Both the position numbers and the translations under genes were made by a program. A stretch of 64,000 nucleotides of DNA from Sphagnum magellanicum (lineage: Eukaryota; Streptophyta; Sphagnopsida; Sphagnales; Sphagnaceae), in contig CM038913.1 in the NCBI GenBank assembly GCA_021904315.1, positions 4,277,958 to 4,341,957 of the forward strand, given 5' to 3'. Under the pieces are notes generated by a model. It was not told the origin of the DNA. It was given only the letters and a program-made list of their open reading frames with translations, and made no database searches. Below, one piece after another: positions 1 through 11,949 of the stretch (positions within the stretch are counted from its first letter, which is position 1; every line of letters begins with the position of its first letter).

Positions 1-978
1 TCGATCCTCCACGCAAAACAAGAGCATTTTTGCACTCAACAAAACACGTAGCACACCAAACTAAACCAAACCAAAAAAAAAAAGCTCCAAACTTTGATCA
101 AATGTCCGCAACAAAATGTCCAAAGCTTCAACGCTTGGATCTCCAAACAAGACAAGCTCCAAACTTGGATCTACACAACACGTTCCCGCACTTCCCAAAA
201 AGAAAAACTAAACACCTAAACCCACCTCCACGATTGTTTGCTTTGGTTACAACAGAAAGTGTAGTACTATTGCTACCAACAGATGGATAATCGATCACAC
301 AGCAAACAAGCAAACAATTCCAGCAAAAAAAAAACCACCATAACCCAACAGATCATCAGCAATAAACAACAAAAAAAACTGTAAGAGAGAGTTCTAATTC
401 GTTCTAAATCCTTGGGTTGCAAGAGGAAAGTTGTGGGTTTTGGGTGCAACAGTCAGTAGTTAGCGGGAGAAGAAGTAGAAGCTCAGAATTTGTTTGTGGG
501 GGGTTTGTTTGTGTGTTTGTTTGTTTGTTTTTTTTCTTTTTTGGCGTGCGGGGACAGACGACCACAAGGAAGACGAAATTGGAAACCGTGTAAACTTCAA
601 GTCTCTTTCTTCTTCCTCAGCCGAAAACATAACACAAGAAAGAAAGAAAGAGCAGGTCCAGAAACGGACCGTTTGAAGATTCGAAAAAACTTCCGACTTC
701 CAGAAGTGCATGCGAGGACCTGGCGAGCGAGCGCGTTGGGACTTTCGAAAACCGCCGCGACTTTCTTTGTTTGAACTTTTTTTTTGGCCTTTTTTTCTGA
801 TTTTTTTTTTTTTTTTTGGTTATTGCCGCCGGAAGTGACAAGTGACCGATTTATTTATTTATGGGGGGCTTTCGCTTAGCTTCCATAGTGTGCTTCTTTT
901 TTCTCCGGCTTTGTCGATCTTTGGGGCTTTTTATAGGGGATGGTCGGCTTCATCGATCTTTGGGACTTGCTTCCCAAG
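1..978. other. Gene-free left edge with a GC-richer block
   Basis: No recognisable protein is encoded here. Bases 1-460 are A/C-rich with many short A-runs. Bases about 540-770 are clearly richer in G, C and CpG than the neighbouring DNA and include short AAAG repeats near 640-652. They are followed by long T-runs at 776-820. Such a CpG-bearing patch can mark the 5' end of a plant gene, but the overlapping short ORFs on both strands show no domain, signal peptide or plausible exon chain. A gene starting off the left edge of the window cannot be excluded. Confidence 0.4.
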
Positions 979-1487
979 GTGCCTCCCAAGGTCTATTTTA
1001 TTCTATTTGTTATTTTTATTATTTATTATTTTTTGCAATGAGTCTATTGATTGGCCCATCACTCCAAAAAAAATGAAACTATGGAGGCTCCTAAAAATGA
1101 AAGGTTTTATTTTGAAGTGTAGAGTTCCTCCCATTTTGGCTCACCTATATAGGTGAAAGGAGCTGCCACTATTTTTGGCATGGACTAGTAGCCTTTTTCT
1201 AAGAACACCCTACCTATTATACTCTATAGATCAGGTGCCTCCCAAATTCAATTTGGGCGGGTTGGGGGGGTTGGGGGGGGGGGGGTTTGCAATGAGCCGA
1301 TTTGATTGGCTCATCACTCAAAAGAAACAGAAACTATGGAGGCTGCTCAAAATAAAAGGTTCTATTTTGATGTATAGAGTTCCTCCCCCTTTGGCCCAAC
1401 TATATAGGTGAAAGGGGCTGCCAATTTTTTTGGCATGAACTAATAGCCCTTCCTAAGAACACCCTACCTCTTATACTCTATCTGTCT
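979..1487. repeat. Two-copy tandem duplication, unit about 255 bp
   Basis: Two adjacent diverged copies start at the shared word GGTGCCTCCCAA (979 and 1234). Both continue with the same order of landmarks: GCAATGAG (1035 and 1289), GAAACTATGGAGG, TAGAGTTCCTCC, CTATATAGGTGAAAGG and AAGAACACCCTACCT. The second copy carries a long G-run (about 1259-1286) where the first has a T-rich stretch, so the copies differ mostly there. It contains no coding signal. Confidence 0.75.
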
Positions 1488-1511
1488 TTATATATCAAGC
1501 AAGGAAGTGTT

Positions 1512-1885
1512 AATGAAAAAAATAATCAGAAAATATGCCATCCAGGTTAGGGTATCTAGGCTTTTTTTTATATTAAAAATTCAATACCAGCCGGGTAAGA
1601 ATATATATCCTTTGCAAATTTCTCAACCCAGGTCAAGGTAACGGATCATAAGGGTATGGGTATATGCTAGTTTTGTTGGGTGGGTGTACCGATTTCCTTA
1701 CATCACCCAAGTAAAGAGTAAATGAAAAGAAAATCGAAAAAAATACCAATTGGATAAAGGTATTTAGGTTTTTTGAAAATTCAATCTGGGTAAGGGTATG
1801 TAAGTAAGCAAGCTTTGCAAATATCTCAATCCGACTACAAGCAATGGACCATAAGGGTGTGTGGGTATATATACCACTGTTGTGC
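1512..1885. repeat. Two-copy tandem duplication, unit about 200 bp
   Basis: Diverged neighbouring copies share GGTATYTAGG, AAAATTCAAT, TTTGCAAATWTCTCAA (1612 and 1815) and ATAAGGGT. The second copy is offset by about 203 bp. Similarity is lower than in the preceding duplication. Together the two make a short block of local segmental duplication at the left edge. Confidence 0.55.
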
Positions 1886-1889
1886 ATGT

Positions 1890-2520
1890 AAAATGCTTTT
1901 AGGTTTACATTGTATGTAAGTGTAAATCAATTTGACAATGTTTTTTGCACATTGTGTAAGTGTATAAGAAGTGACGTGTAAGTGCAAAACAATGTAAATA
2001 AATTGTAGGTAATATAGAATAATGTAAGTGGAAAACATTTGCAATTACATTGTTCTTTTTGTTTTTTTACACGTACATATTTTTTGCATTGTTTTGCATT
2101 GCCATTTTTTCTTTGTTTTTCATATTTATATGTTTTTGAATTATTTTATATTTATACTTTAATTTCCATTAATATTTATGTTGTTTTACGTTATCTAAGT
2201 GTAAAATAAGAATGTAAATAGAAAATGTGAAACTAGTAAGCAAAACAAGCTCCTAAGCTTGCAATGAACAATGGCTATGGTGGGTGGCACATTACACACA
2301 ACAAAAAAAAATTGCTAAAAGGTAAATCCTAAGGTTTCCCCTTTTTACATTTACATGGCCGATTTTCTTAATACACGTCTATGTAAATGTTTTGAACCTC
2401 ATTTACACTTACACACATGTAAGTGTAACTATAACATTAACCTTTTACACAAGGTGTAAGTGTAAATAAATTTAGACTTACACAATTTTACATGGTTTTA
2501 CACACCTAGTTGGGTCAAGG
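1890..2520. repeat. Cluster of TGTAAGTGTAA-like words
   Basis: The word TGTAAGTG, close variants, and its complement CACTTACA occur many times on both strands. Some pairs are inverted around a few bases, for example near 2405-2425 and 2445-2465. No unit of constant length is visible, so this is a motif-rich low-complexity patch rather than a clean satellite. Confidence 0.5.
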
Positions 2521-3700
2521 CAATATAAAATATACATGAAAATTAGGTGTTCCACTTAAACCATGTGTCACACATATAACTACAAAAAAGTAACATTAAA
2601 TTAGGTGAAAATATATGTCAAGTAACATTCATTTGTTATATTAAGTTTATAAAAATAATAGTTCCCAAAACATAAAAAGTAAATAAAATTTAAAAATAGA
2701 AAAGCAGATTTGGAAATGATTAGATTATATGTGTTAAAACCTACTTTTTCATTAAAAAATTCAATCACATATATAAGTACTAATTTATGAATGAAAATCA
2801 TAACCCATTTTAATAAACCATCCTTTTTTCTCTCTCTTTTTTCTTTATTAAACTCTATTTGACACCTACTTGAAACAAAAAGCCTACACTCAAAAGTAGA
2901 TCTAAAAAGCTACTTGTATTTTTAACAATCTACTTGAAACTTACTTTTACAACTTGAAATTTGAAAATTAATGCACATTAGTGTAAAAACATATTTTTTT
3001 TATCATTCAAGCAAAAACATTAAATGCTTCACAATTTTATGATGGTTTTAATTGTTATTTAAAACTTACTTGTTGCAATTTTGACAAGGTAAAAAACATA
3101 TTCACTTTATCTTGCTTACAACCATTTGCACTTACACATGCAACACTAATATATACTTATCATTTTGTCAAAGCTTATCATATGGGTATATTTGGGTGAA
3201 AATGAAAAAAATTCAAAGTTCTCAATATAATGAAAGGATTAGGGAGGAGATCTTGTGTAGTGTAAAGCCTTAGGAAGAGGGAATTACCAAAATAAGGTAC
3301 CTACCCAAGGTGAGAATCAAAGGTAAATTTCAGTGAAGTATTCATACAAAGGGTTTACCCCATGTAAAGGTTGCATGTCATTTGTTTTCAATTAAAATTA
3401 AGTTTTATAAAACTTGTCACTTTTAATGTTAAAAAATACATTTTAATGTTTTCTTCAATGTTAATATGTGGAAATAATTTCAACCCTAAACTTTTTTCAT
3501 GAGTAACTTCAACTCAAAGCTTAATTGGAATACAATTTGATTCTACCACTACCAAACATGCTGCACATTTTCCTTCAAATCCAAAACAAATGCAAAATGG
3601 AGGTTTAAGGTCACATTTTCAATGGTAAAATCTTCTTCATTAATATTCCACTAAATACAATAGTTCGTTTGTGGTCCATACATGACTTGGTCCTTCTAGT
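2520..3700. other. AT-rich intergenic DNA
   Basis: Strongly AT-rich sequence without a recognisable gene, RNA or element boundary. The part close to 3700 may be the eroded 3' end of the hAT remnant that follows on the minus strand. Confidence 0.5.
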
Positions 3701-5070
3701 GTCACAAGTTATGATTTTTTCACTATATGATGCACAAAATGGGGATGAAAATTAAGACATCATAATGACATGCTTCACACTTCACATTTTCCAAGCCCCC
3801 ATAATTACTCAAAATGGAAAGGTTGTTATGACAATTAGGATTTAGCATCAATGCAAACATATTGTGTGCTTTTGCACAAATAAATGTATGAAAAAAATCC
3901 AAGAAAAAACATAGAAGACTTGTGACTTTTCCACACATGTTTGCAAAAGAATTATTCGATCAAATTGTCAAAGTCTTATCCACCTGCCATACTCAATTCC
4001 ACTTTAAAGGTTGTTTTTTCCTCATTGAACTTCACACAAATTTCAATGGTAGCAACAAGAGCATCAAATAATAACCAATATCCTTGTCTTTGGTTCACAA
4101 CAAAAGTAAAAAGCAAAAGAGAGAAAATTAATAATAAAATTTCAGCAATAACCTCAAGTGTAGACATTAGATTTGTAATTTTGTAGTATAATTTGTGATT
4201 GTTGTTTAAAACATAAGTGGATTATTTGATGAAATTGAAAGCCTCTTGAAGTATTATCACCTTTGAGCCAAACTTAGTCTTCATATGAATGTTGAACATA
4301 CAAGGTTGAATGTTCGAATCCACATATGCACACTAATTCATTATTGCATTTCCTAGTTTTTTGAACCATATGATACACTTTTAGATTAACACTATATTAT
4401 TTTATTTTTTAAATCTAACAATCCTTACACACCTTATCATCAATTGTGGCATATTAGCAAGCCTTGCTCAAGGCATGGTCAAAACAAGCTCCATCAAATG
4501 GTGTGGACAAAGGCAACCCTTGGCAATTCACCAAGGTGCAATCATAATCGTAGGAACCCAACTTGGGTGTAATAGGTCTTTTAAAAATATGTTTACAAGT
4601 TGAAACATTTGTTAACCATGGCTAACAATAATTTGTCACAAAGATGCCTTTCTAATGGGAGCTTAACATGTATGGATCATGTAAGAAAATAGAAGTTAGA
4701 TACGAATTTCCCTCAACAATGGATAATGGAAAGTATTTTTTAACAATGGTGAGGATCAAGCTTTCAATGACCTTGTTTTATGCCTTATCATTCTTCTTCT
4801 TTGGTTGGCCATTCCCAACATATTAAAAATTCCACCAAATGTTAGTTATTTGTTTAACGATTTGCTTGTTGTTAATCATTAGACATAGAAAGCTTGGCCT
4901 CAAGTTCACAACAATATTTCATAAAAACTTTTGAATGTTTATGTTCCACATGTTTTGCTAAAACATTACTACCATGTTTAAACTTGTAATTGATGAAACC
5001 TTTTTTCAACTTTGTTTTCAATGTGACATCCCCATCACCATCATAAAAGTACAGCATACACAATAGCATA
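3700..5070 (-). mobile_element. Decayed hAT-superfamily transposase remnant 1
   Basis: hAT transposases are cut-and-paste DNA transposases with an N-terminal BED zinc finger and a C-terminal dimerisation region. On the minus strand, 5069-4872 encodes a BED-like stretch ending in H-G-S-N-V-L-A-K-H-V-E-H-K-H, with the HxxxH half preserved and the Cys pair lost. Further along in transcription order, 3938-3723 encodes K-A-H-N-M-F-A-L-M-L-N-P followed by an aromatic-rich stretch, the hallmark KxHNMLALMLDP segment upstream of the hAT dimerisation domain. Intervening DNA (4870-3940) is full of stops and frame changes; only 4060-3976 looks protein-like. The order is right for a single element but it is long dead. 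Terminal inverted repeats and 8-bp target duplications were not found by eye. The similarity calls rest on remembered family motifs. Confidence 0.55.
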
Positions 5071-8000
5071 ATACTTGGACATTGTTGACATCGATGAGTT
5101 CATTGTTGTTGAGTGAGAAAAATTGTTGACCATGGAATTTTTTAACTCAAGGGACCCAAGAAGGTGCTTGCTCCTATAATATCATTGTTGCACTTGCACC
5201 TTGACTTAAAGATCATCAATATTGTTCCCAATGCCATCACTTGCCACATCTTCATTCATAGAAATGTTCTTTTAAACATCACGACCAACATTTATTGAGG
5301 ATATACAATGTTGAATAGCATTAGGGTTTTCAACATCATCACCATGTTTTTGCAAATTACTTGTGATAAAACTTTATAACTTGTTAAGTGGGTGTGATGT
5401 GATGTCTTTAGTCAATTTTCTACAATAATGTTCGATGTACAAAAATTACAAAACTTTAAAACTTGCACTTATATGAGCTTCAAAAAATGCAAAACATCCA
5501 CATTCGGAACACATGCATGCACTAACCCACTTATTTTTCATCATGTACATGTGTTATTATTGATTTAACTTTTAAACAATAATATTAGTAGGAGATTCAA
5601 GGGACCTAATATTGGCCTTATGAATATTGATATTTTCACATGTTTTGAAAATGAAACATGATAAAAGAAAAGAAAGGAACCACATTAAATGCCAAATGTG
5701 CAAAAAGGTCATGATCATTTTGTCAACATATTCATTAAACTTGAATTGTGCAAAATGTTGTAATTGCACCCTATGCAAATCAAACATAAAAGGATTGTCA
5801 ACAGAAGGACATACATACAAAACAAAACATCATCAATCTATGAATTCAATGGGCACTATGGTTTTCATGGCCTTTTAGCTTAGGACCTAGGTTGGAGGAG
5901 AGACATTTGAAACAAAAACATAACATGGACCATCTATTGTTTCAAATAAATTGTTACAATATTACCAAAACGATAAAAAAAAATGACCCACTTCTTCTTT
6001 GGTGTTACACATGATGGAAAAGTTTTCCATTTTGATAATACAAATAAGGAAGGAATTAAATTAATTCAAAAGCCAATCTTCTAGATGCAAATGTTATGTC
6101 AATTTTGAAAAAAATGAAACTTATAAATTTCAAGCCTCCATGTATGTTTTTAAAAAACTTTACCAACTATATATAACATGCATGTGTCCCAACCAAAAAT
6201 AAATGTATTTTATTATCCATGTTATTAAAGGACATGTAGGTAGAATGAGACTGGACAAATAGACTAGACATGTAAACAAACTTAAAACTGGTTCAATTTG
6301 GACATGAATAGATTTTTTGTGAATTTTTGTTATTTGTTTTTCAAATGGGGTTTTGGAGGAAAATGGGGTAGCATTTCCTCTCCTCTTTGTTTTATTGTAT
6401 ATCACTTTTCTTTGCAAGTTTAGATTTTTTGGGAACACTAATTTGTGTGTGGCAAAACCTATACATGTTATGAATGTAAAACTAGAAAGGAACTAAAGAT
6501 TTGCATAACACAATCCAAATCAATACTTGTAAGTAGAAGACTTGTTAGAACTGCTAGTAAAAGAGTTGTTAGTAGATCTAAAAACTTGTAGTGTAAGCAT
6601 CATTTTGATACATGTTTGAGTATTTACCACATATTTTTTATAAATATTTTTCATTTGAAGATTAAAATTTGAAGATTTTTTTTTGGAAAATAAATGTAGT
6701 GGCTTCACACATTTACATCATTATCAATTGAAGATATGTGAGAAAAAAACTAGCCAATGGAAAAAAATCTCAAATTAAACTTAAGGGAATATTAGGATCC
6801 ATGGCATTAAAAAACCTACCCACCTTCTTGGGTGCACTTCTTGGGCTAATTCATGAATCAAATATTGTAACATAATGACATTTTTCAATTAATGTAAATA
6901 TTCAAGGATTCTACATATATGGACAATAATTTCAAAGTTTAGTCACAAAACTAATCACTTTTTTATATAGGGGATTTCCTTGGAGAACCCTAGGAATATG
7001 TTGTTACTCTTCCATAAATAAAAGTCATGACAGTAGGCATTTGGTCAATATATGCCACAGTCTTGAAAATAGGCCATAAAAATAGAAAACAAGAAAGATA
7101 AAACACTACATGAACTTGGAATACCATATTACATTAGTAGTTTCAACATTAATTAAGGTAAACACAAGCTATAGAAGTTCATTTTTTATGAATAAAACAT
7201 TTTCTAAAAATCAAAATTTGAATGTTAAATTGGTTGAAATGGGAATTAGGAGGTGATTAATGAGTTCATTAAATTCATATGAACAAAAGCCCAACTATTC
7301 ATCTTTTTGACATACAAATTAGAAGGGGAAAAAAATGACCTACTAATATCAAGACTTTTGAAAATAAGGTCAAGATATAGTCATTCAAAAGTCCATACCT
7401 TTATTTTGGTTAAGGTTTTTGTAGCAAAGTCTTCAAATGTATGTTTGTTTTTCTGTCATGTAGATATCAAATATTCATGAATCCCTATAAAAATATTTTG
7501 AATATAAAGTTGGAAATTGAAAATTGGATGTCTATGGAAATGTAAAACATGGGGATGGTCCATATGTATTCATTGTACAACATAGTAGGTGCACATTTAT
7601 CATGGAAAAATTGCACAATTTTTCTTTTATTAATGTTGATGGTCTTCAACATATTGTAAATTTTACATGTATATAGTTTGTTGTGGAATGTTAATGGCAT
7701 GTCAAATTAGTACACCTTATAGAAAACCACATTGGGACAGAAAAAGTGAGCCATTATAAAATGCATCCATCCATCATATTATTTGTGGAGATGGAAAATT
7801 TTAATATTTTAAAAAGAAAAGAAAGAATCTATTGAGATATTTGAGGTTTTTTTTTGCTATGGAATTTTCAATTCAATTAATTAGTTTAAATGACATGCAT
7901 GTGTCAAAGTTGCCCAAGTATATTATAACTTTCAATTATAGACATTAACAATTATAAAACTTTCATGAATCATCACAAGCACTACAATTGCAATCTAATT

Positions 8001-10716
8001 TTGTGTCACACCATTAACTCGAGCTTAAGAGGACCATTTCCATCATTGAAAACATGACTTGTTATAAAATTATATTTTGTTGTATTTTTTTTTCCTAAAA
8101 ACATATCAAGTTTTTTCTTGCATGGACCAAAAGAGAAAGGAAGTGGCTCGGATTTGAATGTGCAACACACATAAAGGAAAACTCAACTATAGTTCAATTG
8201 TAGTATACTTGTCAAATGGTTTGCACATTTGATGGTAACTAACAATCTTCAATGAAGGTAGCCCATAAACATTTTTTACCAAAGTTGTTCTTGCTATGTG
8301 ATAATGTATTTGCACCAATCACCACTACTATTTTTCGATATGAATTATGGTCATTTAAAAACCTATGCACTTCATTTTGATTTAACTTTTCATTTATAAA
8401 GCACACTTGTCAAGAAATCAACCCCTAGCATTCTTAATTATAGCCTTTAAGTTTTTGAGATTCACAATATAAAACTTGCAATTACAACAAAACAACATGA
8501 CATTACCATTGCCACCTCACACCACATTTGGAAAAAATCCCACAATTCATTAACATGCAAAATCATGGATCAACAAATGATGGAATGCCATTTCATAGGT
8601 CCACAAATAACACAAATTTACTAATACTAGAAAAAGATGATATGGTTGTGTACAAATGTATTTACAAATATATGTATTTGTACCCAAATAGTTGTAAGAA
8701 TTCTTTCATATGAATAGAAAGCAATCAAGTTGGTGAAGTAGAATCAAACATAATTGATTTGTTGCACAAGAGCTAATGCAATCAAAACAAAGACAATTTA
8801 CCACAATATAGTTTGAAAGGAGTGAACAATTTGAGGATGATGCAAGACTTGTGCAAAAACAAATGTAGTTGAACTTTAGCCAATCAATTTATTTGACAAA
8901 AACAAGAGTTGGGACTAAAAGGGGAAAGTTGTTCATCACATTGTTGTGGAAAAAAACACACAAAGAATAACAATGAGTAGGAGGTGAAGATGTAGACTTT
9001 AGCACAATGGTTATTAAAGGAAGTTTTGAGAAATATGAAGAAGACAACAAACTAACCTTCAAATTTTCAGAAATGGAGTATTTCCAAAAATAGTGGTGAT
9101 CCACATTTTATATCCTACACTTGCTGGTGTGATTAGCAATAGACTTTTAGTTGGGATTTAGTACGCATACTTCATCCCCTCTCACTTGTTCCAACACACA
9201 CAATAGAAGAACAATAAGGCCATTAACCTAGCCTACATCACTAGTACTCCAACATATTACAACATGACAATTCACAAATTTCATGTTTAGATTAGGCTAG
9301 TTGGAGAAATGGTCTTCGTTGGTTTGCATGTCTAAAAGACACCAAATAAAAATGAAATTCCATGTGAAAAATTAAATAGTTGAACTTATTTTAGCTAAAA
9401 TGGATATACCCACCATTTTACTCCCCTCAAAATCCCACTTTACCTCAAGTTACATTTAAATTATATACCAATTGGGTTGAATAACTGTTGAATATGTACA
9501 TGTTATTCACCAATCATGTCAAGTAATGAAACATGTATTTAGAAAAAATACTAATTAGGTAGGGTATATTTTTTTTCAATTATTTACCCACAAATATATA
9601 GAAGTTTAATATTTATTCAAGCAACATTGGTTTTGGGTAACAATTAATTTTGGTTTTTCCCCTTTTCTTAGGAGTATGGGGGAGGGAGGATACTAATGTT
9701 TTGGACAATTTTTTTTATAAAAAAATTAATGGGGAAATTTATTTTTTGTAGTGTAAATTTGAATAAATTTGCTAATTTGTTGAAAGTTTTCATCAAAACT
9801 TTCATATCACAAAGTTGAAAATTTAAAAATTAGAGGAAAGGCATGGATTTTGGAAACTTATTTCTTGATTTCTCTTTCTTTGTCATGAATGGGTTTAAGA
9901 AGGGAACAAGAAAAAAAATCTTTATTACCATCATCTTTTTTTAAATTTTTTTTTGATTTTGTAAAAATGGTGTTCAAAGTAACTACTATCTTTGCAACCC
10001 TCCCATGAGGAGTTTACAAACTTCTAAAAAGTTACAAACCACCTGTAACCATCTTGTTTATTCTTAATGGGTGATATTGCACAAAGTGGAGGTCTAACCC
10101 TTAATTCATTAAAAAAACCTTAATCAACATAATTAATTGATATATTCAAAAGAGGGGTATCCTTTTTATCACCTTCTATCATGTCAACTTTTACTTATTT
10201 GACATTTATTGTGGTACGTTTTAGGGTATCCATATGTGCTTGAAACATTAAATTTGGTTCAAGGTTTTGGAAGTTTCAACAAAAAGAAGTTGAAGTTACC
10301 TTGAATTATCAAAAGTTATTTGGAAACCCAATTGTTCTCAAAAAGGGGTGTCACAACTAAATTTTCAATGAATTATTCAAATTGATTGATTTGAAAATTC
10401 TAATTATCTCTTCATTGAAACTTTTATATTATAAAACCGGTTTGTGATAGCCATTATTGTTGCTAAGGAGATATTTTGTTTGTGATTTGATGGTTGAAAG
10501 ATTTTATTTTAAGCATTTTTGAAAAGTTTGAAAAGATGAACGCAAAGGTTATTAAATCAAATGAGAAAAAATGTGAAAAATGAACACAATTTGATGTCAA
10601 AGATGTCAACCTAAACTAACCAATTGGCATTTTCCACCTTTTGACCAACCTATAACACAAAATGGGCAACTTCTAATGTATGATAATGTCAAACATAAAT
10701 AGATAACATGAACATA
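5070..10716. other. Long AT-rich gene-free region
   Basis: About 5.6 kb of AT-rich DNA. Short ORFs on both strands (up to about 90 codons) have the composition expected by chance in such DNA and match nothing I recognise. The segment 5572-5820 (minus) could be further transposon debris, but I cannot show it. Isolated tRNA B-box-like words occur near 4310 and 8150 without a convincing A box. Confidence 0.5.
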
Positions 10717-10721
10717 AAAGG
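10717..10721. repeat. Left target-site duplication AAAGG
   Basis: The five bases AAAGG directly precede the TG start of the solo LTR and are repeated exactly after its CA end, as expected for LTR-retrotransposon integration. Confidence 0.7.
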
Positions 10722-11613
10722 TGTCGCAACCCTAGCCTTGGGCTCGTGACCAAGGCAAAGGCTTGCAAGGTTGCGGGCCAAGAAGGAAGCCCAAGAGTGA
10801 AGGAAAGTGTAAGGGAATGAACCCTCACACTCCCAAAGGAGCTTTCATTTTGGGAGTTGGGGTCCCGGTGGACTCTCGAATGTTCAAAGAGCGATTGAAA
10901 TGGCCAAAACCTAATGGTTTAAAGAATTCTTTATACCATTGAAAAGATATTGAAACATAAATGTCTAAAATGGGCTTGCATGACCCATTTGGACATCTGA
11001 AACACAACTTATGGCCAAAAGAAGGGTCGAGAGTCAAATTAGCAGTTTGACTCCCAACCATTAAAAGTTGGGAATTGACCTAATTTCCTTGCGTGCAGGT
11101 GGCGTGCGACATACCATTGGAAAGCTTTTGACGAGGGATATAAATTTTTTTGAGACCTCATCTCAATTGAAGGTCTGCACACAAAGTTATAGGGCCTCAA
11201 AATCACGGGAGTCCCAACTTTGGCAATTTCGGGACTCCCACCTGAGAGTCCCGAGACAAAAAGCCATTTGGATGTGGGTTTCATGGAGAGGCACAAAGTA
11301 TACTATAAGGGGGAAGGTGGTGGCTTCCCCCAGGTCTAGGTCGTAGTGAGTCTTATGAGTCCGAGTTGCTTGTGGTTCATCCTAACACCAAAAGTGTTCC
11401 AATTATGCACTAACCACCTTGTGTTGGTTTTGTGCAAGTCTGTGTGAGTAATTGATGCTTATCACTCTTCTTAGTCCCATCCTGGAGTTTCATCACGCCC
11501 TTCTACCCCCTCAAAGTGCTGCGAGCTAAGGAGCGTGCCTCGACTTTTTGCTTTTCCGTTGTTTTCGATTTGGACTCACATTTGAGTCCATTAAGGAGCT
11601 TGGGGGTGCATCA
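10722..11613. mobile_element. Solo LTR (892 bp) of an LTR retrotransposon
   Basis: The element begins TGTCGCAACCC and ends GGTGCATCA. It has the canonical TG...CA ends and is flanked by a perfect 5-bp direct repeat, AAAGG. It is noticeably richer in G and C than the AT-rich DNA on both sides, with sharp edges at the proposed ends. It contains TATA-like words (for example TACTATAAGG near 11300) but no coding capacity, as expected of an LTR. No primer-binding site, gag/pol or partner LTR is visible within reach. Unequal LTR recombination leaving a solo LTR is therefore the simplest explanation. Transcription direction and superfamily (Ty3 or Copia) cannot be decided. Confidence 0.7.
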
Positions 11614-11618
11614 AAAGG
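11614..11618. repeat. Right target-site duplication AAAGG
   Basis: Exact copy of the five bases left of the LTR, placed immediately after its terminal CA. Confidence 0.7.
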
Positions 11619-11949
11619 CTTATGACTAGTTGTTTTGTTATAAATAAAAATTAAAGCTCCATTCCTCCAAAAATGTTAGTAAAGAAAATAATATGGAAAA
11701 TTGAAAAAGAAAAAGAAATATTATTTATGTTATTTGCATGTTATTTAAATATGGGAGTGGATGAATCATAAGGTGAAAATGGATCCAGAGGATAATGTAA
11801 TTCATCAAGTAGCTCATAAGATTAGAGTTATGACGATCAATTCTTCTCACATGAAACAATTCACCCATCAATGTTAATTTTTGAATATGTACATCAATAA
11901 CATGGTCTTGCATCTCATCACACACTCCTCCATGTTATATATATATGTT

